A DNA stretch of 64,000 bases from Tanypteryx hageni (Eukaryota; Arthropoda; Insecta; Odonata; Petaluridae), in contig CM054116.1 of NCBI GenBank assembly GCA_028673005.1, forward strand, positions 131,293,547 through 131,357,546. Direction: 5' to 3'. Made by a program: the position numbers and the translations under genes. Each line of letters starts with the position of its first letter. Position 1 is the first letter of the stretch. Below are positions 46,651 to 58,734 of the stretch, piece after piece. Below the pieces are notes generated by a model, which was not told the origin of the DNA, made no database searches, and worked only from the letters and a program-made list of their open reading frames with translations.

Positions 46651-47039
46651 GTGAAACTGAGACCCAAATGTAAGATTCAGAAAAAGGAAAGAGAGGAAGA
46701 GGGGCTGGGGAGGAAGTGAGCTCGTGATGGATGGGAGGAACCGGGATCGATTTATCCATTCATGAGGAATTAATCCGAGAAATTCCGTAATAAATCTATT
46801 TCATCAATGCGATGGAGTTTCGGTTGCGGCGTTAAAAAATATACGCAAAATTATGTGCCCGTCTTTTGCCGGAGCCGGAATTTCTAAAGGATGGCTTTAA
46901 ATGGAAAACGCATACATCACAAAAACAGGTTTAAATATGGTAATTTCAATTGAACAGATGCGGGAATCTCCGCGGCGCGTTGCATCTGAAAACAAGAACA
47001 TCTTCGGCCCATCGCATCTTCTCTCATCTCATCTTTGTT
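46651..47039. other. No recognisable feature
   Basis: May contain the 3' part of the SINE that follows (minus strand). Confidence 0.4.
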
Positions 47040-47222
47040 GGCCGGCCACACACGGACATAGTACCTTTCAAGATTGGGGCACGGCACTCCAATGCTACAG
47101 GAAAGAGTTTGTCTGTAGGGGACGGGACCATCCCAGGTTGAAAAATGCTAACCTCGGCCGGATTCAAACCACGAACTGCTGAGTGGAAGGCTTACGCTCT
47201 AACCACTCTGCCACCTCCATCC
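47040..47222 (-). repeat. tRNA-derived SINE (family 3)
   Basis: On the minus strand an A-box-like TGGCAGAGTGGTTAGAGCG (47195-47212) stands upstream of the B box GGTTTGAATCC (47160-47170). Both are tRNA-like promoter elements (Leu/Ser-type spacing), followed by a body with 'ggatggtcccgtcccctaca'. The acceptor stem does not close, so not a tRNA gene. The 3' limit is uncertain. Confidence 0.7.
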
Positions 47223-49646
47223 CCTGGGAAAAAGATCGTTTGTTAAAGGTGCCGGACACGTTTGGCGGCATCCAAAGCATGTCCAGAACTGCCCCCGTTC
47301 TTATCTCGAGCCACCGTCTTCAGTCTTATTTCCGTTTCAGGATTGGCTGCACATTTATCTGGTTTACACAAAGTTCAATCATTTTAATCTTCAAAATCTC
47401 AAATTACTTCTAAAATGGCCGGGATAGTTTTATTTTATTTCTGCTGTGTTAAATGGCTGAAATTTCTCTTTTCTTCTAGGCAGTCTTTGATCCATTTTTA
47501 GAGTTCCTTGGATGGCTCACGTTGAGTGACATAACTATGAGCAAAAACACAAGCAAAAGCTCACATTTTTCCTATTATAACAAATCATTTTTACATTACA
47601 TTGACTAAAACGGGAGCGCACCGTATCATTCCCCATATAATTTTTCCTTTTATCAAGTGCTGCTTCTTAAGCGCATTTTTTTTTAATTGTAAACAACTAT
47701 TATATCTCTTCATAAAGTTACCCCGCCGTCTGTAAAATAAATTAGTAAATTAGTAAAGCTTTATCTTAATGGAGCTCGCAGCCAATGAACACACTTGTGA
47801 GGTTATGTAAATGAAAGGAAGAGCATTTTTCTAAATCGTGATGGTTACAACGACTTATACCGTGAACGAAGAAATAAAGGAAGTTGCGGCATTTTAATGT
47901 AGCAGATAATAACGAAATTGGTTTTATAGTTGCACAAAAATTAATCAGAAATAAAATGGATGAGTATAAAATGAATGCTATTAATATATTTTATATATAA
48001 TGCAATTAGTAATGCATGCCTTTCAAATATCTGCAAGCGCTGTCATTCCACTGAGAGTTTGACAAAATCCTTTACTTTTGGCACAATGTCGCTTACTATG
48101 AGTATGCAAACAATTATGAACAGTTTACATAAGTATATCATCAAACTCGAATATAACACTTAATAATGGAAGGTATGCATTCAAGGTAGAATACGTTACT
48201 CACATTTCTGGGCAATAGATTTGGATTGTTCGTAAATTAGTCGAAATTGCTCTTCTCTTGATATTGGTTAGTGCTTTATAGCTTTCATAGGTTTTGTGAC
48301 CTGTTTGCAAAAATTAAATTTTTAATAGCTAATAATAATGAAGTTTGATTTTCGAAACTCATTATACTTCAACAGTTCATTGCAATGGTACCCTGAATCC
48401 GCAACACGGTAAAAAATGTTATTTGTTGTTTCGACGAGTAAAAGATTAAACGGTTCCAATGGAAACAAGACTTAAAAAAATAAACACTGGGTATTTATAA
48501 AAATAACCGTAAACTAACGTAAATTAAATGGTCACGGCAAATTCATTTCTATTCTCTAATTTTTAATATTGAAAACTATTCCTCTTTTCTGATTCTAAGC
48601 AAATTAAAAACTGATCCAGTAAGGATATAAATCTTGTTAGCTCTGATAGTAAACTTTGTTATTAATCTCCGAGGCTTCTAAGCCGAGTTTCTGTTTAGCT
48701 TCCATCTGCTGTAAAAATCCAAATTAAAAATCTCCTTGAGTTTATCCCGCGTTGATCAGATAGGGAAAAGTGACATTCATGGAAGCAAGCCGGGGAGAAC
48801 TTTCGGGGATTTTCGCAGGACCATGGCTTTGCCCTCCAAATGTAAATTCGTCGAATTTCTCCTCAAAATATCATCTAAAAAGGGATCGGAATGAGCGTAA
48901 AAGAGAAACGCGTGGGAATTGTGTGTACGTATAGGTGTGACTTTAACATCTACGCGGCAGATTTTTATGAACGTGTAAAAATAATTCATTCAATCCCGGA
49001 GATTTATATGAATCGATAATGTACGACGATTTTCATGTTAGTGCGGGAATCGCGAGTACACCGAGTTTGGAATTCCGTGTGCTCTCAACGAATGTTTCAA
49101 CGCCCGCAGACACAGCGTCCGACGCATCTCCAAATGCTACGCTATTTTCCTTTTCCAGCAAATCACATTTATTATGCCCAGTCGACATTCCAAATCCATC
49201 ATCTCGCATGTTAACCGGGATGGTATGCACCCAGAATTCATCGCGAGAGTGATTAATCGCTTTGTGATTTTGTATCTTCTGTCTCTATCATGGAGGCGGA
49301 CGCATCAAACGATAAAATTTAACATATTTAATCTCGCGAATAAATGCATCGATAATTCTGAGATTACCGCTACGGGTACTATATATGCACGTATGGCATA
49401 CTTTGACTGGATCCGAACAATATAGTCAAGATTACAGCTTAGTTTATTGAAGTAAAGATATCCGTTCTGGAATGAATGATATGGGATCTCTCAAGTAGTA
49501 CGCACTGCGCTACTGCGTGTTTTTGTATATCTTCAACAACCATTTTCATTGTAAAATTTCAGCAAAAAGCTCAAATGATATTTATTTATGAAAACCTCTC
49601 TTGCCGTTATCTATAAATTCTAGAGATTCCTTCAAGCATATTTATA
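47223..49646. other. No recognisable gene (2.4 kb)
   Basis: AT-rich with a more balanced patch at about 48740-49270, where frames on both strands read like ordinary protein but have no motif or splice context. Confidence 0.45.
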
Positions 49647-49654
49647 TTATTTAA
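49647..49654. repeat. 8-bp target-site duplication, left
   Basis: TTATTTAA, identical to 50497-50504. Confidence 0.85.
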
Positions 49655-50496
49655 TGGAGGTGGGACGAATCCAAAATTTTCTCAAATCCGAACCCGAATC
49701 CTAAAAGTTTATCGAATCTCACGAATCTCAAATCCCTCGAATCCTTCATATAAGAATAATAATAAAAATAAAAAAGAAAAAACTTTTAATTAAAATTAAC
49801 AATTTTTAATTAAAGCAAAATTTGAAATCTGCGTTTAATGAAAAATAAATTTAAGAATACAGTTTTTAAAAATACACCTATATTTATTTAGAAGATACAA
49901 ATGAAATTTTGTTAATGAATTACATAATTAAAACTCTTGAATCTTGAGGTTCATTTTCTCAACATAATTTGAGAAAAATATTTTACTATCAGTTCAAATT
50001 TTTTACATTTTTCCAAAACCTTTTTAAATCAAAGCAAGTGTAGAGGGGGGCGGATTATTTCAAGAGTTAACCTAGATAAACACTAAACATGGAACACTAA
50101 ATTCTCTCCAGAAAATTAAGAAAAATCAAAAACTTGTTTATTTTAAGAGTTCATAAAAGTCCTGAACACTGAACACTTTTAGGGCAATCTAAAAGAGCAG
50201 AAATCTTCAATGGAGATTTTTATTTAAGAAAACTAGCACTCGAATTCGCTCTGGGTCGCCACGAGGTGATATTGGTGATCCAAGTACCACTGAAATCGCA
50301 ACAATCGCGTTCTTTTTTAATGAACGCTTAAATCGGACGTCAATAAAACTAATCTTTCCAAAGTTTTGATTTAAAATTTTTAACGGTTTTTTAGGTTAGG
50401 ATACGAAAGACGAAAAAAGCGCGAAGATTCGAGTTTTAGAATCTCGAATCTTATTCAAGATTCGCGGGATTCGAGGAATCGAATGTCCCATCCCTA
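49655..50496. mobile_element. hAT-type non-autonomous element (842 bp)
   Basis: Ends are TGGAGGTGGGAC (left) and the inverted TAGGGATGGGAC (right). They are flanked by an exact 8-bp direct repeat TTATTTAA at 49647-49654 and 50497-50504, the hAT-type target duplication. Both subterminal 80-100 bp are packed with CGAATC/GATTCG words, as in hAT elements that use subterminal transposase-binding repeats. No transposase frame, so it would have depended on an element elsewhere. Confidence 0.85.
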
Positions 50497-50504
50497 TTAT
50501 TTAA
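50497..50504. repeat. 8-bp target-site duplication, right
   Basis: TTATTTAA, identical to 49647-49654. Confidence 0.85.
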
Positions 50505-50698
50505 TGATTCACAGAGTGATTTTTGCATCAGGAGTATCCACTTTCCGCTGCTCAGGAATCAACAAGATTGGAAAGGTGTACTCCGTGTCGGAGTACACAG
50601 AGTTTCCAAATGCGTTTTTGGAGATTTCCCAATGTTTTCAATATTTTTCGATCAGATTAGAATTTAACGAGAAGCAAACGTTGTAAGTCGTAAAATAC

Positions 50699-51295
50699 AT
50701 GTAGGTCTTCTTGTAAAGTAGTCGAAATTATTGTCCGATTATAACCAAAATTGGAATCTTTCAATTAATTTTAACAAAACTCCCCACTACCAAATTTAAT
50801 CACAATACATCATCCGGTTCCCGGGTTGAAACAGGAACATTGTAAACTACATGTAGGTCCTCACGAAAGGTAGTCATAACTGTTGTCCGATTTTAACCAA
50901 AATTGGAATCGGTCGTCCAATTTCAGCAAAACTCCACAATACCAAATTTCATCAAAATACGTCCAGCGGTTCCTGAGTTTGAAACAAAGGAACATTGTAA
51001 ACGACATGTGTCTTCATGTAAAGTGGTCGTCCTTGTTGTCTGATTTTAAACAAAATTGGAATCACTCGACCAATTTTAGCAAGTCTCCCCAATACCAAAT
51101 TTCATCAAAATATGTCCAGCGGTTCTCGAGTAGAAACAAAAGAAACATTGTAGGTTTTCATGTAAAGTGGTCATCATTGTTGTCCGATTTTGGCCAAAAT
51201 CGAAATCGGTTGTCCAATTTTACCAAAACTTACCCATTACCAAATTTCATCATAATAATACGTCCAGAGATTCCCGAGTTTTAACATGCGGACGG
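50699..51295 (+). repeat. ~152-bp tandem repeat, four units, ending in GGAC run
   Basis: Units begin at about 50699, 50851, 51004 and 51150. Each reads 'atgtaggtcttc.tgtaaagtggtc', 'gttgtccgattttaaccaaaattggaatc', 'caaatttcatcaaaatacgtccagcggtt' and '.aacaaaggaacattgtaaac'. The last unit ends in (GGAC)n at 51292-51304. The wording is typical of retroelement-associated 3' repeats in insects, with the GGAC run at the 3' end. The 133-codon frame across it is a repeat translation. Confidence 0.85.
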
Positions 51296-51304
51296 ACGGA
51301 CGGA

Positions 51305-51990
51305 TGGAAACGACCTCCCCTATATGCATACACTTCGTGCAAAGAACGCATAATAATTTTTATAAGAGCGCGATTACAAACGGTAAGTTTTTCAGAAAAA
51401 TATGGACAATGCAAAAGATAATATCCTCTTTACAGACCAACGAAGTGTACTTTTGCCAAAGAGAGACGGAAAATCAACAGTTTCAATAATTCATTGTAAA
51501 AATGAAAAAAAAAAATATTGGATATATAGAAAATAAAAATTCCAAACGAGCATTATTTTAATGTGTGTGCTCACTGACTGTAAGACTCAATTAGAGTTAT
51601 ATATTATTAAGCATTAAAATGTTCATCGAACATAAACTTGAGGTAATTTTTGGGTTAGCATTTGTTTTTATATTTCATTCAACCGCTCATCCACTAAATC
51701 TTTTACCAAGCAAACGAAAAACATCAGTAGTTTTGCGACATGTGTGTGATTTTCCGATCGAATTTCCTGGATAAACAAGCAAACAAACAACAATCACGAC
51801 GTCGCTCGACGGCACCTACTTCACAGCCGACAGTGGCGACTTTGATGGAAACGTCGAGTCGAAGAACCAATAAAAAAAAACATTTCCTATCTTGGCTTCC
51901 GAAACATACACGGAGTGTACTCACGAGGAACCAAAAATTATTCGAGCGGGAAGCACTCACATTCGCTCAGGGTGCTCTCAATGCGGACGC
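51305..51990. other. No recognisable feature
   Basis: AT-rich, then a more balanced stretch (51730-51990) with an open plus frame rich in Arg/Ser and no motif. Confidence 0.4.
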
Positions 51991-52800
51991 AAGGAGGAGG
52001 AGGGAAAGAGGCAACTCCAAGAGCTCGCGAGAGTGGAATCCACTGTCGCGATGAACCAGCGATTGACCGCCATTGTGAGCGTGAAAGAAACGGCCATGGG
52101 CGAGAGGGAGAGAAGGATCGTGAATGGGACAAGGAGAGGAAAAGTGGAAGTATGAGGTGGAGGGAGGAATAGAGAGAGAAGGGAAAAGTGGAGGAAGAAG
52201 GTTTTACCTCTCATAGCAGGACTGTATGTGAGAATCGGAGGAGCCCATGCAGGAGATGAAGCGATTCGTCAACGGGGCGGGGGACGGGAAGGGGGTAGGA
52301 GGAGAGGGGGAAAAGTAGAAGATGGTAGGAGAAAAATGGAAGAGGAGAGAGAAAGAGAGCAGTGGAAGGACAAGGGAGGAAGAGAGGGAGAAGGAAAACT
52401 GATGGATGTAAGATGGGAGCAAGAATGGTTGGGGAGAGGAATGAGATAGAATGAGAGACTGCGGGAGTTGAGCGGCTTCCCGCCGTCTGCCGTGAATGCA
52501 TATTTAAAAAAGGACTTTAAAAAAGGGACACAGTCTTTTTGCTTTTATTGCAGCGCCCCTTCTCTCTCTCTCTCTCCCTACTTTTCGCTCCACTCCCTCT
52601 CCACCGAGCAATCAACAGGCGCAGGGTGCATGGAGAGAGAGAATTGGAAGAGAAAAGAGATGGAGGGAGGCTCGAACCGTCCTTCCCTTTCGTCGACATT
52701 TCTAAGTATTCTCTCACCATGGCCTCCTTCTCTTCTGGCCAGACGCCAGCCTCCGAACGGCCTTCTACCTTCCGGATAAAGACGGCGACCTCTTCTCGCC
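51991..52800. repeat. Purine-to-pyrimidine strand-switch island
   Basis: 52085-52200 and 52270-52440 are G/A-rich; 52553-52610 and 52675-52745 are C/T-rich. Frames of 60-113 codons on both strands are artefacts. Confidence 0.6.
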
Positions 52801-52939
52801 ATAGTTTATCCTTCGCTCGCTCATAAGCAAAAAGGAGTCTGGACATGTTTTTAACCATTTTTAAAGTCGAGTTGCGGGGCAGGCCAATTAAAGGCTATTT
52901 TTGAAGTTTATCGTAAAGAATATCCAATGCATCTAGTTG
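52801..52939. other. No recognisable feature
   Basis: Short spacer before the hAT-type element. Confidence 0.4.
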
Positions 52940-53207
52940 CAGTGGTTCCCAACCATTTTACATGGCGGGCCGCATCGGTGGTTGCGAATACTCGGGCGGG
53001 CCGCATTGAAAGTTGCAAATTCTTTGGCAGGCCGGATTAGTTTAAATAGGAAGTTACCCATATATTCTGAGGTTCCATATAAGTGAAATTTGCTTTTATA
53101 TAAGGCTTGTCAAAATTTTCATAAAATGTACGAATTTGTGTAGAATTTTTCGGATTTCTTATTCATCATAGCTTCGCGGTCTGAGGGCCGTAGGTTGGGC
53201 ACCGCTC
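52940..53207. mobile_element. hAT-type miniature element (268 bp)
   Basis: The left end CAGTGGTTCCCAACC and the right end GGTTGGGCACCGCT(C) are imperfect inverted repeats of the CAGTGGTTCCCAACC type known from animal hAT elements. Both flanks contain CATCTAG (52930-52936 and 53207-53213), consistent with a slightly eroded 8-bp target duplication. The inside has repeated 'gcgggccgcat' words. No coding capacity. Confidence 0.75.
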
Positions 53208-53731
53208 ATCTAGGGTATAGGTTTAATTTTGTTTCCGAATGTAAACAAGAGAGGAATGATGCGCACATCATGCGTGCATACATGCGAGGCAGAGGCGTTC
53301 TTTATGATTTATGTAATCGTGTCAAAAAAGATAAATATTAATGGCTTAGTATAATGTCTAAGAACTGAAATGCGATTTATTTTCTAATCGGTTGTACTTA
53401 ATAAAAGAATAGAAAATTATTTAAACCTTACCTCACGCTAATAGCATCAATATAATCTTTATGGTGACGTTCATTCATTCGTTGTAAATTACCTATTTCT
53501 TTTCACTCACAAACGCTGTGTATACTACGTAAAGAAAATAGAGCTAATTTCAGGACAAATTTGAACGTTTTTCTTTAAGATCTTCTATATTTAATCCTAT
53601 TTAGCTCTATTAATGACTTCCATGCAGTGATCACTTTGTGTTGAAAATGCCGAAATATGCCTCCAAGGAATTTTTCGATAGATAAAACGCATCCGAGATA
53701 TTGGTCTATTCTACTTGAGAAATTCGTTTAT
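53208..53731. other. No recognisable feature
   Basis: AT-rich spacer. Confidence 0.5.
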
Positions 53732-54471
53732 AGGCGTTCTTTACCAGCGAAGCGGTAATAGCGGAACGCCTTATTGGCACGTCTGATCCGTCCGTCCGTC
53801 CGTCATTACTTTCGTCTCTTAAACCGCTGGACGTATTTTAATTTAATTACGTATGAGTGATCTTTCTTAAAATTTATCGGCCAATTGTGATTAGAATTAG
53901 AAGTTACACTTTACGTAATTACTTTAATAAACTTATACTCGTATCTCGTTAAATGGCATCCGTCAAGCAACAATGAAATATCAAACTTTTATGTCCGTAA
54001 CTCTTATATGACCTGTAAGGTATAGATAGAATTAACTTCTTAACAGTAAAATTTTACGGTTAAAGAGTTAATTCTATTTAACATCAATTTCGCCGTAGTC
54101 TCCATATTTACTTATTTATTTGTAAGGTATATGTTTAAAAAATTATTCGGATAGAGAATTACATTTACTACAAGAAATTCCGCGATGTCACGTAATTACA
54201 AGTTATGGTTTTGGAGATAAAAATTCAAGAATATCCCGAGCAAAACATCGCATATTTTGTTTACTGGTCTCTCAGCAAACAACAATTAAAAATCAATATA
54301 TTTCTCTTCCATTCTCTTATATGATCTGCGAGGTATAGATTTAAAAATTTATTTGGATAGAGAACCACATTTACTACAAGATATTTCCCGAGACTATTGA
54401 TTCGGGGATAAAAATTCGAGAATCGCCTAATCTTTCGATACCGTTCCACACGTATTTCCCATTTAGAACGC
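53732..54471. repeat. Composite repeat with AGGCGTTCT ends
   Basis: AGGCGTTCT at 53732-53740 is inverted as AGAACGCCT at 54463-54471. Near the left end a hairpin pairs AGGCGTTC with GAACGCCT (53764-53771), followed by (CCGT)n. Inside, a block 'cttatatga.ctg.(a/g)aggtatag' to 'ggatagaga.(t/c)acatttactacaaga.att' occurs two to three times about 190 bp apart. Class unknown. The 9-bp ends could be chance, but the internal duplication is clear. Confidence 0.45.
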
Positions 54472-57400
54472 CTTTGATATCTCTGTGTGTTCCATTTATG
54501 GGGTATACTTTTTCCATCTTGTTTATACTATTTACGCATCAAGTTGAAAAAAGTAAACGACTTGAGACGAATGTGAAACAGTAAATTTAGCAGTTTGAAA
54601 GATTTGTTCTTTCCATAGCATGACATTTTAAAGCAAACTCTTTATCCAATTGAGATAATTAAAAATGAATAATTGTTGAGATAAAATTATCAAAGAATCT
54701 GTTGCTGACGACGAATTAAAAGCAAAAAATATTAGGCAATGTTCAAAAATATTTTTTGATCCAAGAAGAAATGAACTCTTTATGAAAACTACTACTTCAA
54801 TTTTTAATTACTCCAGTTTCTTTTCTGATTAATATCTTCCTAAGATAGAGTGTTCATTCAACTTCTTCCAAAATGAAAATTTTATTGCTAAAACTTTTTA
54901 ATTTTCACACGTAAAGTGTTTTCCTCTTCAAAGAGTCAACGAATAAGTTTTTATTCAATCATGATCTGGATCTCATTGCTGAGTCATAGCACGTTGAAAT
55001 ATAATTAAAGCGTGGAATTGGCGAGCGGAAATAAAACCTTCCACGTAAAAATTTTGTTAAAATGAATTTCCACCTTGCGTTGAATCTTTACTAACAAAAC
55101 TTCATGCTTTCGAGTGACAAACCTAAAATGAGGAAAAATTGGCCAATTTCGGCAAAATATTTCTATAGAGACACATTTTTTGGTAAAAAAAATTCGTATC
55201 TTCTAAAGATTCGGCGTCGCAAATCCCATTTGAAGATGGTTCAAGTACTTGTTCGTAATATTTGACCCACTTGCTTTTTGATATGCAGCATATTCAAACT
55301 ATCTTTGTGCATAAAGTTTTAAAGAATTAGGAGTGATGCATCAAAGAAGGGTACCGTAAACCAGGTGATATTCTCTCTCAAGTTGTTCGGGGATTTATAT
55401 TTCCGGTAATATGGGAGCCCTGATAAATAGGCATTGCTTAAATGTAGTATTATCTTTCTACATTTTAACGTTTTTTCTAAAAACGAAATTTAATTGTTAT
55501 TTTATTAAGTTCAAGAAATTAAATGCCAGAGTTAATTAGCCTTTTTTTATTTCAATATAAACTTAGAAAATAAAACGATAAAATATGCGATTAAATATAG
55601 TGTTAAAAAATTCGGATTGCTATTTTCTTTAAAAACAGATTCCTAGACAAATTTAAATTGTAATGAATGTTTATTTTATTTTGTTCTATATCTTTTGAAT
55701 TAAGTAATTTTCTTGGATTAATTTTACAAGAATCAAAACAAAAATTTCATTTTTATTCCGAGTAAAGTGGCAGCTCTTATTTAGTAAATTGTCTCGAATA
55801 TGTCGATATCGTCTTTTGCCTTAATCTGAATCCTAAGTAGAAAACGCTATACAAGATGCGAACAGCGGTGAAGCGCCTGATAAATGTTTAAGGGCGAATA
55901 GTAAAAATATTGCAGGCACTATACTTTCAAGAAAGACTAATAAAAATATATTCACGTTCACATCGAGTGGATCAAGTAATGACTGTGCCGCGTGGAGAAA
56001 TACCGAACGGAATTTAAAGCTTTTCGTGTTTCGTGTTTGTCATGCACACATATATCTTTGATAATGCACGGCTTTGGTACGGATGACGACATATAATCGC
56101 AACTTTCCTTGTATTTCTATCATTACTGTACATTAATTGTAGAATTCGTCATTGCCATGTTTGATGATGCATAAAGGTGACTGTTGGACGAAAATGGAAG
56201 TAGATTATCTATATTTTTAGGGTGTCTACTGAAAAATTGTAAGATTGAAAGAATGAGCAAAAATATGTTCCATTCAGGAGATTACAAAATATTAAATAAT
56301 TTTTTGAGCAAGAATGAAAGCGGAAGAGAAACACAGTTCATGCAAAAATATTTGGATTAACACGTGAAAATTAATGAAAATGGATTGGACGAGTAAAAAT
56401 TAAATTATAGTAAGTAACAGCATTTATATTACTATAAAAGCGTATTTAAGTGACAGTAGCAGGAGAAACCTCACCATGAATACTGATAATGCTAAGCCAG
56501 CGATACAAATCAGCATTATGGTCAATTACTTGTTTATTTCTTATGACTTGGGTGGTCTTCATTTCGAAAATATCTTATTTCTAATGCTTGTGTCTATATT
56601 AATATTTCTAATGTAAATACATTATTGAGAGTTGATTAAATATATAGAGATAATGATATTTATCTCTAAGTAACCAATGATTCAGTTCGAACTCAAATTA
56701 ATCTCCTGAGCATAGATCAAATTTTCACTGTCTATGCAACAAATGGATTCAATTTGAATGATTTTTCGCTTATTCTAGCGTTTAAATGTTAATTAAATTA
56801 TGCCATTGCTCATCATTTTATAAGCAAGAGATTTTATACACAAGGTAGCAATTAATTAGGAGAGGAAAACGTAATTGCTTCCATTTAATTTCTTATAAAA
56901 GCGTGGAACAACATTCTTTAAAAACTGGGGTAGAGAAAGTTTTTGTGGATAACATATGAGTATGTCCAATTTTAGAAACATGAGCCTCTAGCAACAGAAT
57001 TCATAGGGTTTTAGAGTAGTAGCCGTGCTGTTGATTCAATAACTCTAACTTAGCGTAAGGAAAAACCACAGCCGTATATTTGATATGAGCCAGTTCTTGC
57101 ATAAAATTTAATGTCTGAAAGCTTGCTCGTGTTATTGAGGAGGAAGGTCCATTTATTACTACAGAATTATTTGGGCGAATAGCGTAAATATCATTTCCGC
57201 GCGTTGTAACAATCTCCGTTTTACACCTTCGTAGAGCTCGAGGGGCGACGTTTCATGAAATTCTTCTAAAAATATTTATCGCTAGGCGTTCTCACTCAAC
57301 TACGCCGAGCTTGTGGTTTTATAGCAAGAGTTTTTACGTTTTAGGACAAAGTGGAAAGCAGATATTCGCAAAGATGGTTGGCATATCTTCCCATGAACAA

Positions 57401-58734
57401 CGTCTCGAGAGCCATATTTAATTCACATAAATTTCAGAAAACTATTCTCCATGAAAAAGGACTGACGTGCGCGTAACTTCATGTTGATTGGTATGATCAA
57501 AAACATGATAAAAAGGAATTCATGAAACTTGTTATTTATCGAGTTTTCTGAAAAAGTTCTTACCCTATCATTTATCTGTCTGAAAAGGTGAATTCATGTC
57601 TTTTTGCTTTCATAAATTCCACCAGGAGTGCTGATGGCCATTCATTTGGGAATGTGATATAATATTTTAGTGAAAAATACAAAGAGTTGGCACTGGTATT
57701 CTGCAATTTTAACTCGGCTTCTGAAATTTGTTGTGAAGCTTGATCTTCACCTCACAAGGGAGAAACAGCTCGGACACTATTTCTGATGGTCGAGTGTAAA
57801 AAATTACTAGACTCGTACGAGAAATACTGCAGCCTCTTTCTGTACTGAAAATGTTAACCCCTCTAGTCTCTTCTTCCACACGATACTGCCTTCGTTTGTT
57901 ATGACTTGGTCTGGCATAATTTTGTGCAAGAATTAATAACTACTTCTAAAATTATGTCATTTTTCGTCATGATTAAAAAAATATCTTTTCCTCTCTCAGT
58001 CAGAGAACGATTACATCATCACCTTATCTTATAAATGCAAAAGGTACTAGCTATACTTTTTGCCTTGGTTTTTCTTTCATTTCTATGCATATTTAATATT
58101 AATTTTTCATGTTTTGCTGATAGAAGAATAATAATCAATACCAATACGAGGGACTAGGTACAATTATTTTGAAAATATTTCCCATGGATTCATATAGAAT
58201 AATTATACAGCAATATTCTGTTGATTTTTCGTAAAACTCGACGTGAGAGTTTTGTTTCTTCCGTGATGCTAACAAATTACTGTCTCGCGGCGCCTCTCGT
58301 ACGGATGCCGCCCACACACCAAACGGAAGATCCTTGGACGATCGTTGCAGGTTAAGTAGAACGAATCTGTCAAAGAAAAAGTTGGGTGCTTTATCCGAGT
58401 TCGTGTTTTCAGCCCTTCTCTCTCTTTCCTGCTCTTTTTCCATTTGACATTTGGCAGAAAACGTAGCGTAAGCCGTGTTCTTATTTCTGTGACCGAAACT
58501 ACCAAGATTTTTTCTATTTTTAGTGACATTTGCCTCGCTTTGTCAGTTGTTGTAAGAGCTTATTATTTGAAACTAGTGGTTTTTTATATTTCACGGAATC
58601 CGATTCTCCACAACAACCAAAGGAGTTAACTTCCATTGCAATTTATGTCACTGATAAAGTAGTTTCCCATTGAACTCCCCGTTTGTCGCCGTAAATATTC
58701 GCCGGCGGCAGATTCATTAACAGAGGGACAGAGA
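54472..58734. other. Long AT-rich region, nothing recognised (4.3 kb)
   Basis: No frame above about 100 codons, no RNA gene, and no repeat copy that I could match elsewhere in the window. Confidence 0.5.

Noticed and set aside
46275..46759. Pro/Leu-rich frames of 130-153 codons and Glu/Gly frames opposite
   Set aside because: Artefact of a 12-bp minisatellite whose length is a multiple of three.
49033..49252. Overlapping plus and minus frames near 49.1 kb that read like ordinary protein
   Set aside because: Both strands look equally plausible, which points to base composition; no splice signals defended.
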